From Mayamaea pseudoterrestris (Eukaryota; Bacillariophyta; Bacillariophyceae; Sellaphorales; Sellaphoraceae), in NCBI GenBank assembly GCA_027923505.1, contig BROI01000001.1:1520501-1584500 (forward strand): a stretch of DNA of 64,000 nucleotides. Direction: 5' to 3'. Within the stretch, counting starts at the first letter, position 1, and every line of letters starts with the position of its first letter. Positions 9,141 through 22,307 of the stretch are shown here, in pieces. The position numbers were made by a program, and so were the translations under genes. The notes under the pieces were generated by a model that did not search any database, was not told the DNA's origin, and was given only the letters and a program-made list of their open reading frames with translations.

Positions 9141-11746
9141 TTAGATACGCATTACATTGCGAATGCCGAGCAGGTCAAAGCATTGTCCCATGGCCAAGGT
9201 CGAAACATGGCACAGCAACAGGCGACTCTTCATTTCCGGGCTACCCAGCACCTTGCATTGCGTCACAAAGTCGCCGACCGCAGTGGAAAGCTTGTAGACA
9301 TATTCGCAAATGTTGCACGGAAACAGCTCTTCCAATGTCTTTTCATACATGTCGGCAAAGGCCATCAAATTGAGCGCAAGGTTGCGCTCCGATGGGTGCT
9401 CAATAACAATCTCTTCTCCCGACTTGAGCAAGTCTTGAATGTCAACGTTAAACTCCGCCTTGGCCTTGGCTGCAATACTCTCTAGCCTGACACGGGCATA
9501 CAGTAGGTAGACTGCCGTATCACCCTTGGTGTCAAGCATCTGATCGTACGAAAACTTGTAATTGGAAGTAGGATTTCGGCGCAAATCGTAGTACTTGACA
9601 GCACCGTACCCCACAGCTTCCGCAACGCTCTTGACTTCATCGACCGTGATACCGGCCTTTCCTTCCGCGATCCGCTCTCGAAGCGATTGGTCCATGCGTA
9701 CGACAGCCTCGTCCAGCAAGTCGACGAGTCTGACGGTTTCGCCGGAGCGTGTCTTAAAACGTTTGCCGTCCTCGCCTGTGAAATAAAAGCACAGTGTTAA
9801 GTGATATTCCAAAAAATTGCATTATGATCATTGACAATGCGATACTCTTATACATACCTTGCACCGTTCCAAAACCAATGTGCTCAAGTCGCTGATTGCC
9901 ATCCTTGACCCAGCCAATCGCGCGACCAGCTCCATATACCATCTTGAAGTGATCAGCTTGCGTAAAGTCCGTAATGACAATGATGCGATCTGCTTTTAGC
10001 TCAAACAGCCTGTATTTAAGCGCGGCAGCATCCGTCGAGTCGTATCCGTAGCCACCGTCCGACTTTTGCAGCATGAGCGGCACCTTGAAATTATTTACGC
10101 GCACCACCTTGGCACCACCTTCCTCCGCCTCCAACATGCCAGCTTGCTCAAACTCTTGAATGACGGCTGGAATCTTGTCATTGTAAAAGGACTCGCCACA
10201 CTCGTTTAATCGCACGTCGAGTCGCTCATACACCTTTTGGAACTCGGCGCGCGACGTTACACATTTTCAATGTTGGTGCGCTCCTCGTCGCCCGCCTGCA
10301 GCGTTGCCGTTGAGCTGCGCCCGCGCCTCGAACTCCCGGGCTCTCGTCGAAGCGCTGCTTGGCCTTTTTGTAAAACTCGGTCAAGTCGGTAATCGAGGCG
10401 CCCTCCGCTCCACTATGCGACTCGCCACTACCATTATTATCATTAGTTGATTCTTGCAGTTCCTTGAGATACTGAATGAGCATGCCAAACTGCGTGCCCC
10501 AGTCGCCCACGTGGTTGACGCGATGCACCGTATGTCCCACTGCCTCCAATATGCGGCACACGGACTCTCCAATAATGGTGCTCCGCAAGTGACCCACGTG
10601 CATTTCCTTGGCAATGTTGGGTGACGAAAAGTCCACGACGCACGTTTGCGGAACAATGTTGGGAGGAAATGGCATGACTTGCTGCTGTGCGTTGCTACTA
10701 GGTGCATTTCGAACCACGTTCAATCGCTGGTTCAAGTGCGTTTGCAGAAAGCGCGGCTGAATCTTCATCATGATGAAACCAGGGCCCTGCACCGTCAAGT
10801 CTGTGACAACGGAGTGTGTTTCGCCATTGCCTGCGGCAGCAACCACTGCATCAATCATGGCTTGCGCCACTTGCTGCGGACTGCTGTATGTTGTAATGCC
10901 GCGTTGTTTAAGTGTCGCAAACACCGACATGGCGGCGTTGCACTGGTAGTCGCCGTGCTTGGGGTTTTGGCACTTTGTCACCAAATTGGTTGCCAAGTCG
11001 GTGATGGCATGGTTGGAAATGTGGCGGACGGCGGCTCCAAAGACTTGTCGCAATACGTGGGACAAGCGGGGTTCATCCATGTCAATGTCAACAGACGCAA
11101 CAGAGTTTGACGATAAGGCAACACTGTCATCAAACTCTGCAACAGCTTGCTTGGCTGCTGCAAACGCCGCAGCGTGATGCTTGACGTAGTCGGAAACAAT
11201 CTCCGGCAAGTCGGTTGTTTGCAAGTCATTCAACAAGGTCGTGACAATGCAAACGTCTGCGACAGAAACGTTACTACCCACCAAGCAGTGCATGGACGAA
11301 TGATGATGGTGCTTGCGGCGATGCTCCAGTGCTTCGATTAGCACTTGCAGTGAAAGTTTGCTGGAATGCCTTAGCTCCGTTCGCTCCCAGTCGAGCCAGT
11401 CCTCCATTTTGGCCTGATCCAAGTCGCTACATTTATTACTCGTCACGTTGAGTCGACTCAGTGCCAGAACCATGCCGTTGCCGCCGCCGCCGACAACGTC
11501 GAGTAGCTCGTCTTGCTGCAGCAGCACGAGGGCTGGATGCTGCTGCTGCAGAAAAAAGTGTGACGCACCATCGTTGGGAGCTGCCACGGCCTGCAACTCG
11601 ACGTTGTGCAGCTGCGCCGTCCGTAGCTTGATCATGACGGAATTATTCGTGTTGTTATTGCCATGGACGAGGCCAAACTGGAAGGATGGAGTTGTGGCGG
11701 AAGCATTCGATGATGGAGCAGCGCGGTCCTTTGCTTTCGACTGCCA
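9141..11746 (-). pseudogene. Gene H, copy 1: arginyl-tRNA synthetase, broken in this copy
   Basis: The intact counterpart is at 45,141-47,776. Exon 2 (ends 9,141) and its splice sites are sound, and long stretches of exon 1 match well, including the class I HIGH-like motif (HVGHLRST). Around 10,250-10,350 a cluster of substitutions and short indels scrambles about 100 bp in the middle of the catalytic region, and the frame is also shifted near the N-terminal end (about 11,690-11,750). Away from these patches the copies differ mainly at silent sites, so the gene was functional until recently or the patches are sequence errors. Confidence 0.75.
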
Positions 11747-12251
11747 TTTGGCGTCTCTTTAAATTCTCTTTTTCGTTTTGTAGAAGATATCTTGAGTAGT
11801 CGACTGCACAGGTTTAAGAAAGCTTGATGTTGCCAAGTCGTTAGCTTGTTGGAACGAGCCATGCTAGTGGAACGTTTCGCTCGGCCATTCGAAAACGGAT
11901 CAACGAGCGGCTCCTGTAAGAGTTGCGATGCGACGATTGACGGATGCAGGGCAGACGTTGGTTCCGTCGCTCTTCCGGTATGCCGCTTCAAGCCTTGCGA
12001 CACGCTGCGGCTCGTCGACCGTGCGCGCGACGACCGCCAGTTGCAACCGTGCTTCGCAATGGATGCAACTCGAGGAGTAGTGATACAAAATTAGCGTCTT
12101 TCAGCCTTTGGATTTTCTCCATCAAGCATTTTCCCGTCAGTGAAAAAAGCAGCAATTCTGCATTGATCCTTAAGCCTTGCCGTTCCTTTCTGGCGCTGCG
12201 CCCCGACATAAGATCAACTGAGCGGGGCGGCAGAGTTCAGTTCCATTCTGT
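11747..12251. other. Divergent H/I intergenic region (copy 1)
   Basis: Matches 47,777-48,295 with many short indels. It should hold the promoters of H and I. No intact small gene or clear site was seen. Confidence 0.4.
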
Positions 12252-13999
12252 GCGAGAACGGAGCAGCGCTGGGCGTGGCGGGGGCGTCAGGCAGCAGCGT
12301 CAACAAGGCGGCGTGAGCCGGACCGATGTGGTTCGCGCAGCGCATGGCCGAAAACACTCATTCATCGCATCAACGCGCTCCCGCTCCCAACGCGCGCTTC
12401 CCCGGAGCGCCGGCGAACATCAGATATTTAATCCCGTAATGCAACCATGTGTTTTGACCTTGGTGGTCTTCTTCTACATGCATCAGCAATGCACGATTTG
12501 TCAGAATCAATCGTCGCCACTATCCGGCAGCTGCTCTCACTTTCAAACGCTCACTTTCACAAGAAGCAAGACAGCAATGTCGCGCACGACCGGTACTCGG
12601 CAGTTGGAAGAAGTCGTTTCAGTTTCGCTCGCGGACGGATGCAAACGATGCTGGAACGCACATTGACTGCCGTTTGACGATTGGCAAGCGGCGCTGGCGA
12701 AATTGTGCTGAATTTCCCAGAGGCGGGCCACGATGGACGCGTCCCTTCTGCCGCCGCTGCGCGTAAAGTGGTTGGTCAGGGATGTCACGCATCAAGAATC
12801 GCAGCTACAAGAATAGCAAGGCGCGCACTTTTTCAAAACGACGAATCGCATGCACAATGTTCGACTGGGGCACAGAGTGGGAGGAATTATTGAAAAAGCG
12901 AAGCAACGAGCCCGCGGTGGTGCGCAGGTGTTTGTCCCCCGCGTCGGCCTTCTACCGACGCGTCCACCCTGCCTGCCGACCGACATGTTTGCCTCCCGAT
13001 CAGCCATTTACCCTCCTGCACCTCGCAGCTCATGGAAGCGTGGCCGCAGGATGAAGATTACAACTTTGAAAAGCATGGTTACATTCACGGCAACTGTGGC
13101 GCTCCCCGCGTCGAACCGGGTTGGCGCAAATGCTGCGCGACCATGAGCTTCCCCTTTAAACTGGCACAACGTTCGTCGTCAAACAGCGCCAAGGACGGGC
13201 GACGTGTTGCCAGTTTGTGTTGGTTGTTTTCTTTCGTGGACTGTTTTGCGGTTGGTGGCTAAGTGGCGCTGGCCCATTCGCCAGTGGCGTGGCGCAGGAA
13301 GTCACCCAAAGCAACTACTTTGCATTCTTCACCCCCGGCAGTGGAACGTTCATCACGCATGGGCGCCGCCGGCCGCAACAGCGACTGGACGCTTGGCAAG
13401 TGAACGCGGCACCCTAGTACGCGGATGCGGCGTCCGTTTGTGTCCCGCTTGTGTTGGCAGTGTGGTAGGAGCGTTACTCTGAACCAAGCAGAGTGGACGT
13501 TTATTGAGCATCGCGGCGCCGTCGCGCGGAGTCCGACGGCTGCACAACGTTTTTCGCCGCAGGAGCAAAAGGGCATTCAGTTGGTCGGTTCGGCGAGCGC
13601 GGCGCGTTGGCCCCTACGACGGCGGCCGCAGCGTGGTCGGCATGGTGACGGGCGCCAAGCGATACATTTGAGTCCGCCGCATCAGTGCTCCAAGCTGGGG
13701 TGTTTACGTCGAAGCAGGTCGTTATCGACACTCGTTGTTGAACTTCATCTCAAAATTGCGAATGATGCAGCGACGCAGGAACAAGCGAAAGGCATGTCGG
13801 ATGAGGGCGCGGTGGTTGGAGCGGGCAAGCAAGCGTTGTCGGTGGAAGACTGTCCTCAAGGCGGGCGAAGCATTGTATATCCCAAGGTTACATTATTTCA
13901 GTTCCAAGAGCACAGTGCAGCGACCAGGTCAGGATAAATCAGGAAATCATAACTTTCGGCAACGTCAGTGAGACACAATAGAGATGTCTTGCAGAGTAA
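12252..13999 (+). pseudogene. Gene I, copy 1: JmjC protein, heavily frame-broken
   Basis: Equivalent of the intact 644-residue gene at 48,296-50,230. The homologue of the start codon region (about 12,252) and the stop (13,997-13,999) can be placed, but indels and clustered substitutions occur every few tens of bases, so no reading frame survives for more than about 60 codons. Fragments still match well, for example the segment before the iron-binding motif (13,560-13,700) and the membrane segment (12,445-12,490). The density of one- to three-base changes beside perfectly kept blocks is unlike gradual decay and more like raw-read sequence. Confidence 0.75.
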
Positions 14000-14587
14000 A
14001 GTTGCAAAGGCATGGGACATTTTGGATGATGTGAAGTCTACAGCAAAAAAGCGGGCGCCCAAAAATATGCCGTAACTGTCGTTTCAATAGACTGGGAGTC
14101 CATCAATCCACTCGACAACGCGAAAATATATGACAACATCTACTGTTCTGCCCAATTCACGGAATCGGCAAGAGTTTACTCTCAGGCAAGCATTGGTCGA
14201 CTGACGTCCATTCTTTGCATCAACCTCCAACCCATTTATAACAGTATTGCGTAACCAAATAGCCATATATAAATTACATTTGTTCTTTCATACGATTCCC
14301 TTACCGTCTTATGCGTTTGCGACTCGTTGTATTTTATGGTGAAGCATAGTCATGACCGACATAGCTAACATCGCATATCGCTCCGTTTCCAAGACACGTC
14401 ATTCGAAACGTTGCGTCAGCGCGAGGCGGGCATCTGTTTTCATCGTTCTACAGCCCGTCACATTTTCGACACGCCCGACAACCATGACGTTTCGATTGCC
14501 GACCGACCGACAACTTCTCCTTCCTTCGATGGCCCAAGGACATTATTCTTGAGTAGTCGTCTTGATTGATATCAATTGCATTACAGT
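14000..14587. other. Intergenic I/J (copy 1)
   Basis: Closely matches 50,231-50,826. Differences are mostly single-base losses (for example GGAG for GGAGG, GCG for GCGCG), not substitutions. No gene is supported: a short frame beginning at 14,352 matches one in copy 2 (50,592) only for about 40 codons before the frame changes. Confidence 0.45.
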
Positions 14588-15226
14588 ATGAAAGCTGCAG
14601 CTCCTGTCATTGCAACTCTGCTCGCCTGCATTCCTGTATCAAATGCGTTCGGCGTCAAGCCATTGTCGAAGAATGGCCAATGCTCATCGTCGAACACAAT
14701 GACCAGCATTCACTCATCAAGAACCATGGTTGATTGGGAGATTACCAAGGCCCAGGATGAGGACATTGAGATACTAGCAACCATGCTGGAGCGCAAGCGC
14801 GAGTTTGATCGTGGTAGCAGACGGAAGACTTCAACAAGGCTTTGCAGCGACAGGGATCAGCGCTCGGCGCTATGCCGGCTTTCCGCAATGTCAAACACTT
14901 TTTATTGCTGAACAAGACTCTCCGTCAGACGATTACATTGGTTACGCCACGTACGGAACAAAGCATGAAGGCTTTGGACCACCCTATCTATGGCTCGAAG
15001 ACATTTACATTGACCCGAAACGACGAAGCGGCGGAGCCGGCACGGTCGTGATGAACCAGCTCGCCGAGGAAGCTGCCAATTTGAACTGTACGCATCTAGT
15101 TTGGATTGTGGAGCAAGGGAATCATCGTGGTATCAAGTATTACGAAAAACTTGGTGCGGAGATTGATCGTCGTGACGTTGCAAAATGGCGCGCATGAAGT
15201 GGAATTGCCTCCAACATGGCGTCTAA
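14588..15226 (+). pseudogene. Gene J, copy 1: plastid-type GNAT acetyltransferase, frame broken
   Basis: Equivalent of the intact 216-residue gene at 50,827-51,477. The leader (signal peptide ending before FGVKP) and the C-terminal acetyl-CoA-binding half (RRSGGAG and the HRGIKYYEKLGAE segment) are both preserved but lie in different frames. A scrambled patch at about 14,810-14,890 separates them, and a further small change near 15,178 alters the end. Elsewhere the copies are close to identical. Confidence 0.75.
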
Positions 15227-15471
15227 GAGACGAACGGTACTATTTCTAGCAGTCGCACAAAAGTTGTAGATTGCAATTTATTTACTTGTATACGTTGACT
15301 ACGGCTTTATTGCAGTAAACGTGTGTTCATATGTAGAATAGGCGATTGATATGCTCATTCATCCTCGATTGCGGCATGCTTCGATTCCGCCAAACACTTT
15401 CAAGCGGCGCGTTGGTCATTTATGCCGCTCATTCAAGTTGAAGCTGCGACTTGTTATCAGTGTAAATTTCC

Positions 15472-17483
15472 AAGCACTGGTACCATGTGAAGTCTTGGCC
15501 AATTTCCTCCACTGTTCTGGTGTCCAGTACCAGCCAGACATACCAAAAAACGAGTTGATGGCATCTGCACTTGGTACAGACCATCCATACTTATCGAGCT
15601 GACAAGATCTTGGTGCTTCGCCTCTCACCCAAACCCAATAAACGCTTATCAGACTGGGGCTTACCAATTGAATGATCTTTGTTGGAACTGGTTCTTTCAC
15701 CTCCCGGACATGCATGGCCTTCTTTAAGACTGTGGTATCCAGTAAAGCTAACCGGCTTACCATCCTGTATAAATTCCGACAATATCAACGACATGGATGG
15801 CGAATGTTCCGAGCCAGAAGAAGGAAATTGTCGCAGCTCGGAGGTTTGAAGAGTCAGAAAGTAACTCCGCAGGAGATGTATAATTCTTTTAAAAGTTTTC
15901 GAAGCCGGCCCCGATTGTTGAATTCAACTAGTAACTACCATCATGTCCAAACCACGACCCACATATGAATTGGCAGTTTCTACATCCTGGCAAGGCGTCG
16001 TGCTATTAAGTTGAAAAGCAGAACAGGGCTTCCCAGCCATCACCTGATTTGTCTCGTGCCGTCTTGAAGTTCATCAGCAAGTCTGCCATTCCTCTCATAA
16101 GTGCGACATAATTCTCATCTGGAAGGTCAAAGTTTTTTAGTATGTACAAGTGCGCGTATGGTGTCCAGATAATTTTCTTATTCTCCTACACTGTCACTTC
16201 GTGTTGCGAAGAAGGCTTGCAAAGGTCCTGCACCGATTGAACATTGCCAGCAAATATCGAGAGCGAAGAAGTGGCGCAAACGCATCTTCGTCGCGTCGTC
16301 AAATGCATTAAAGCGAACATTACGCTCCATCTCGTTAGTCTCTTAAAAAATATGCCCGAATTGAATTAGATAATACCAGGTATCAATATAAACATATCTC
16401 TCTCCCGTAAAATTTCATTCGGCCTTTTGCGTACGTTCGAGATCGTCGACAGTTGGAAGCGTCTGTAGCATGACTCTGCGATCGCCGTCATGGGCGGTCG
16501 AGAATGTCGCCGTGCCGAGAACGACGAAGATGCATGAGATGAAAAAATTAAGTACCTGCCCATTTCGACCATAAATTCTCCGCGTAAAAAATCGCCAAAT
16601 GCTCTGGCAACCCGCGTTCCACGGATTGGATGTTGGCCGTGGCTCGTAATAGTTGGTTCATCAAATTATTGATCAATATCGTAGTAAAGTGCTTAGTCTG
16701 GTTCAGAAGCCACTCGTAGCTGTGGATCAAAGTAATACTCTTTGCGAAAATTTGCAAACTCAGCGGTTGTTGTTGAAATTTTTCGAATAAAACAGACTCA
16801 ACGATTCGTCGGCATAGTGCTTGGATTGGGTCAGACTGTTCGTGAGCTCAGTAAATTATTATCTTGAATGAAATGTATTGGGTGCCGGTATTATCATGAT
16901 GTAACAGGCCATTTCTTGTAACGCTCGGCTTTGCGCTGCGGGAACAACTGAATACCGCCATGGGCGACACGCGTTGTCTTCGGCATCCATCAGAATCTGC
17001 GTCTTCGAGTACCTTGCCGTCTCAACGTCCAATCGGGTGGCAAATTCAGGATCGGCAGCCGCAAGGCCGGGGATAGTCTCGCAGGCTGGCCCAAAGTATC
17101 AAAAATCAGAAAGAATGATTGCATTGGTGTATTCAATGAAGTCGGTTTTCAGCTCATTGTCAGACGCTCTTGCCAGCTATTCACAATCGAGCCAAGCGTT
17201 ATGTTCCGCCATCTTCGAGTACCCCGCAGTATTGCTAAGTGAGCGCCTTCTGGGTCGATTAGAAATTTCAGCATGAAGCATGCCTGGCAATCACAGTCAA
17301 AATTACGCATCGAAAGTCGTGTTCATAGAGTGTGTCAATGATTGTAAGTTGTTTGACGATCAGTTGAGTATCGTCGACGCCGACCTTCTGAAATTCATAT
17401 CGTTTCTGCTTGGACTCGGATGCTGCAACAGCAGCGCCTCATGCGGCGATTTGCTCTGGCGGAAGTCGTTCACGATCGTCCAT
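15472..17483 (-). pseudogene. Gene K, copy 1: Crinkler/RHS-type NTPase-nuclease, broken relic
   Basis: This is the counterpart of the whole gene at 51,721-53,823. The start position (near 17,483) and the region of the 3' end (near 15,472) can be aligned, and the sequence is recognisable along its full length. It is broken in many places and cannot encode the protein. Silent-site divergence from copy 2 looks low, so the damage is recent or reflects sequence quality. Confidence 0.75.
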
Positions 17484-17785
17484 TCTTTTGGCTCGCTGCG
17501 GTGCGGTAGTGGCTTTCGTTGCTCCTATTCTGCGAATGATGGTGCAAAGAAGCCCAAAATGATCGTGCCATCAGAAGAAAAATGCAGGCGCATTTGTGCC
17601 GGTAGAACCAGTTGCGTCGGCGAAGCTTGCGACATCCGGTAATGATATCGAAAGTGCTATCGCACCGCCTGCGCATTGCCAATGATCTCAGGTTCTGTAT
17701 TGGAAAGAGTATTGTGTCTGGCTCAATTCCTCTACTGTAAAAACGATGATACCGCATTGCTTGGTTTTGCATCAACCCTTTCAAT
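17484..17785. other. Intergenic K/L (copy 1)
   Basis: Corresponds to 53,824-54,127. It should hold the promoter of K and the 3' untranslated end of L. Nothing else is seen. Confidence 0.35.
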
Positions 17786-18843
17786 AATAAGGCTTGCACG
17801 TCATGACCATGCCGAAGCCGATATTAACCGCGTGACAACTCAATACCAGCGTGCCTGGCGGCGTCACCAGGCTCTCAATTTGGTCGGCCGTGGGCGCAGG
17901 TGCAGGAGAGCTGCTGCGCCAGAGTTGGACGACGGCGGTGAAATATGGAGCCGATAGTGGCATTTCCATACCGCCTGGTGCAGAACGTCAACCAGTAAAA
18001 CTGTTGGCTTTGAAGATATGTCGTGATCGCGACAGAATGCTTGGGTCGTAGTAAATGGTGACGAGTGAAGGCTGCGGTGAAGCAGTCGATGATCACTCAG
18101 AGGAATGTGAAGTGCATCGTTCCCCGAGACTCCACAATGCGACAGTTCTGGCGAACAACGTACGTTCGTCTCCGTCACGACGCCAACGACGGGCATTTCC
18201 ATCAGATCGATCCACACTCGTTAGTCGGGTGACGGCTGCTGCACATATTCTGACGCCGTGCATCGTCCGCCACCAAGTTGCAGGGCACCCATCCTCGATT
18301 GACCAACACGTAATTGTCATTGGATAATGTGGCGCTGCCATTTCTCGGTAAGGCTGGACTTTTGTAGTTCGAAACCACGACGTCCATTTCGAAGCAGTCT
18401 GCTTGTTTGCATCGTCATTCGCTCCATTTTGTCATGTTTGCTCCTCCAACTCATTGCAGCCGGCGTATGATAGTCCTGCGGCGCGCTACTCAAACCCTTG
18501 GCGCTCGATCCGGGCGCGTGGCCCAGCCCCCGCCGGAGGGTCCTCGAGGACCAACGAGGAATTCTTTGTGGTGCAGAAATGTGCCAGTCAACGAGTAGCC
18601 GAAAGTGGACTTCGACTGTCCTGTTAGTACTTGCAGCGATAGAATCATGATTTTCGTCGTCAAATCACTAAACTGTTTGCATAATATTTAGCGATACTAT
18701 CATTTTCTTGGCTGCTACTCTTGACGATATCTTTACCGAAGTTTCGTTACCATGGCCCAACCCAAAGGTTTCCAGCAGAGCGATCCAAAGAACAACTTTC
18801 CGGCAGCATTCAAGGCAGCAGCTGGAGGAGGAGGTACTGACAT
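17786..18843 (-). pseudogene. Gene L, copy 1: SURF1-like protein, frame broken
   Basis: Equivalent of the two-exon SURF1 gene at 54,128-55,265. The start ATG (18,841-18,843), the VNRGWVP motif region (about 18,280-18,310) and the intron boundaries can be found. Numerous short indels, for example in the first 100 codons and in the C-terminal membrane segment, destroy the frame. The homologous sequence is otherwise close, so this looks like recent damage or poor sequence rather than an old pseudogene. Confidence 0.7.
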
Positions 18844-19095
18844 ATTGTATAAGAAATGTTGATCGCGGTAAAGTAGAATAGCCTGCAGTGAGCGCCAATG
18901 TTCGTCATGGTGGAAGGCCGCGTCAGAAACGCGGGAGTCCCGCTGCGATACCAAAGTGAACCGCTCGACGCTCTGACGATCAGCCAGCTGCTTTTCACCA
19001 TGGCGCGGAATTTGGAAGATCCATCAACATCGGCGGCAAAGCGAACCGAAGGGCCAACCTTCTTTATAAATCTTGCTTCTAGTGGTGGACGAAAT

Positions 19096-20375
19096 ATGCG
19101 ACTCTCGGCGTTAGCGCGCCTTGTTGCCTGGGGCGTTCGGGCGTTTTGTTTGTCACCAGCTCGTTCATTGTCAGCAGTTCACGACATGAAGACTCAACGC
19201 TACATCTCGCAGTCCTCCTCAAGCACCCCCGTGGCAGGCACCGACTTGGACAGACTCGCGAGTCCACTGCGCTACTCCGGGCCGTCGGCAAATTTTGCTG
19301 CAGAACGTTGGTTCGCACCGGGATACGAGCGGGCGTCCAGCGCGAGTAAAAGTTAATATGAATGTTTATATGCTTGTTTTAAATGATGAGGCGTCCAATT
19401 TTTCTGCTTGCCCCTAACCATATATGTGTCGCAGATTGACCCCCTGCGGCTCAACGCAGCGCAAGCTGCTAGCCGGAACGCAAGCCGTGGCGCGACAATT
19501 GGCCGAGACATTTTACCGTCACTGGCGCCAGCGGTCCTCCGTCGGATCCACTGTCACTGCCGCCATCCGCCAGACGATTTGCAAGGTTGGGTCCAGTGTC
19601 TTGGCCGCTATGGGCAATGCTGCGCAACTTTGAAATTTTGCAATCCGGTGTTGTTGATCCAGCCACGCGCATTCCGCCTTGTCAGCAAACGAAAGACTTG
19701 GTCAAGAGGCGCAGAATGTGCGCGCGACACCCGTTCGGTTTTGCGGACCGCCATAATTTCTCGTGGCGGAAGCTGCCGTTCCGAGATTCGCGACTACGCG
19801 GCCTACACCGTGGCCTGCACCAACATGGCGGCCGTCCAGGGCGAAAGTAACGATAATATGGGCGAAGATGTCAGCGATTCGACGAGTAGCATCACAGACG
19901 TTGGACAATCGGGTGCCGCTTTCAACTCGCTCGCCGCCTACTTGTTTGGCGCCAATGCGCAAGGCCAGTCGATGGAAATGACCACGCCCGTCACCACCAC
20001 CTTTCAGGGCGAAATGCGCTTTTATCTTGCGTCCCCGAGTGTGCCGGAACCATTGGACGCCAGCAACAGTAACAATCCATACGAGACTGGTCGCGTTTGG
20101 ATCCGAAACATTCCAGCCGCTCGACTGGCCGTGCGACGCTTCACGGGGTTTGTCACGGACGGCGAAATTGCGCGACAAAAGGAAAGTCTACTGCTGGCGC
20201 TGCAGTTGGATGGCGTTGAACTGGATGTGGCGCATGGCCAAACCGTTGGTCACGTCATCTTTCAGTACATCCCGTACACGATTCCAGTCTTGGGGCGCAA
20301 TGGGGTGCTGTTCCAGTGTTGAGGGATCTTTCGCAAAATTTGGATGATGCGTGGCAAGTGGAGACGGAGGAATGA
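19096..20375 (+). pseudogene. Gene M, copy 1: SOUL haem-binding protein, frame broken in its first half
   Basis: Equivalent of the intact two-exon gene at 55,543-56,894. The first exon and the first ~350 bp of exon 2 carry many small indels. From about 19,780 to 20,320 the frame is open and matches copy 2 well, covering most of the SOUL domain (YLFGAN, MTTPVTTTF, RLAVRRFTGF). A few bases missing near 20,270-20,320 shift the last 25 codons. The signal peptide region is altered too, so export to a plastid would be lost if the sequence is right. Confidence 0.75.
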
Positions 20376-20558
20376 GTTTCGGTTCGGTGAAGATGTTGCA
20401 CGGGAGCTCCATTTCTGTGCTCGCGGGTTTTACTTACCGAGTTGCTGGTTAGCGGCGATTCGCCGTTGTGTTAGTTTACTTTAGATTTACATGTATGTTT
20501 TACCCCTTTGCTTACGTGTGGCATTCATTGTCGCACTGTACATGTGTGCTTCCGCAAA

Positions 20559-22011
20559 CTAACTAATGACAGCGTAGTACGGATCACCTCCATCATACGC
20601 CGGATCGCGCTTTCGAAAGCCAGTCTCAAAATCACCCCTCTCCTCCAGTCCCGCGTGAACCATCCACGCATTCATCCCATACTTGTTCTTAATCAAACCA
20701 TGATAGTGAAACCGAAAGACACCATCCTTGATCGAAAGCAGTTCCGTACAACTCCCAAATATTTGCAGCGCCGGCTGAATCTGATCCACAATGCTAGCGT
20801 CGCACTCTCCCTTGCGCAGCGTACCCACCAGCGTTTGGTACGCTTCGTACGGCGCCCGCTCCTTGGCGTGCCAGGCTTGCGAGACGCCGGAAGGCAACCA
20901 TTCGGCGTTCTTGCTGCGCGCCAGTTCCACGGCGCGTTGGCGGGCCCGAAAGGGAGTCATTTCGTCAAAGTTGGTGGGATTGTCGGTGAAGCGATTGTTG
21001 GTGTAGTTCTTTGGCTCAAAGCCATCCGGTTCGGGATAGCCGTGCCACTTTGCCACGTGAATGGGCACGGGCAAGGTGTCTGGTAAGAAGGGATCAATGG
21101 TGGTTTCAATCACTTCCAGCGTGTTGCGAAATTGAACGACTTGTTCGTTGAGCGCCAGCTCGGGATCATGTGGGGCAAACTGCGGCTCAGCGTAACGCCG
21201 TTGTGTGAATGTCCGTCATGAAGATTTCGACTTCCAATCTATGGTGCATTGTCAATGGGTTGGAGTGTCAAAGACCGGATCCATCAACTTCGATCCTTCA
21301 TCGTCAATGGGCGCTTCGTCACAAAGCTTGCTCCAAACGCCATTTCCTTTGCACGATGCGAACGTTGGGATCCATGTTATCGTTCGTTTGCGGCGCCAGC
21401 GTTACTGTGCTCGTGGCGGACCTGCCGTCGCGCATGGTCCACGCACTAAGCGTTTCCGCGTCGAAAACGCATCGGGTCACGTCGGCGTTGACATGTTGGT
21501 TTCCTCGTCGTCAATCAGTTCACCGTAAATCGTCCGACAGCAACAATACATCCTGGGCGCTGCGCTGCGCCATCTCGTTCGGCGCGTATAGCGCGATATT
21601 GTCGCGCATCAAGGCTTGCTCCTCCGTCTCCAAAATGGCGCCAGGTCGATTCTGCGTCTCGGCTTCCAAGTAGGTCAAGTACTCGGATGGAGGTTCGCGA
21701 GGGGCGTAGTACTTGGGGCGATCAATGTCTTCGTCGGCATTGTGAACGGCAGTCTTGCTGCTGCTGCTTTTAGCGGCGTCTTTTGATTTAGCGGAAGAGC
21801 CTTTGGCTTTTGCATGTAATGCAAATAATCCTGCATGATGATTCGCTCGATGTAATTCTCTCCCTGCAAGAATAAGTGATCCTTGTCGATTCAAAGCAAA
21901 CGACGAGGAAATAGACCAGCCATCAACAGTCGTAGTCGCTGCTAGGACAATCAATATGCTTAGTTGCGATGGCGACCTTTTAAAGCTATTTGCATGACTT
22001 ATAGAAGTCAT
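20559..22011 (-). pseudogene. Gene N, copy 1: plastid-type protein of unknown function, frame broken
   Basis: Equivalent of the intact 491-residue gene at 57,100-58,575. Start (ATG 22,009-22,011) and stop (20,559-20,561) are present. The N-terminal ~150 residues and the C-terminal third are each open, but the centre (about 21,190-21,560) carries several short indels. A further small deletion near 20,650 removes part of the C-terminal region that in copy 2 encodes AWMESLLQD. Confidence 0.75.
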
Positions 22012-22307
22012 GTCGTTTGCAAATTCTAGAGTCTTCAAGTAGCTTCATTCACCGACGTTAGCTGATTGTCCGCATTATGGATGTCACCATGGTGATGGAT
22101 GCGGTGTGCACGCATTGTAACGGACGACCGCCAGACATGTCAGCGTGAGTAACGTTGCGACCGTCTACTGCAGCCCGGTTCGTCCACGGTCCCCGCGGTC
22201 CACGATCATCCGCACACACGCTGCGATGATGACCTCACGCTTTAATGCATTCTTATCGCATTATCTCTATCAATACTTTCACGCGTGTGCGCAGGATTGA
22301 CAACATC
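22012..22307. promoter_or_regulatory. Divergent N/O promoter region (copy 1)
   Basis: Almost identical to 58,576-58,871. It contains the perfect 12-bp palindrome TCACCATGGTGA at 22,084-22,095 and, just downstream, a short open stretch ending in a consensus-like splice donor (GTGAGT, near 22,145). Here a possible acceptor (GCGCAG near 22,294) would keep that stretch in frame with gene O; the same is not true in copy 2. Confidence 0.35.

Noticed and set aside
11944-12666. 240-codon plus-strand frame in the broken JmjC copy
   Set aside because: It arises from frame-shifted JmjC and promoter sequence; no counterpart exists in copy 2.
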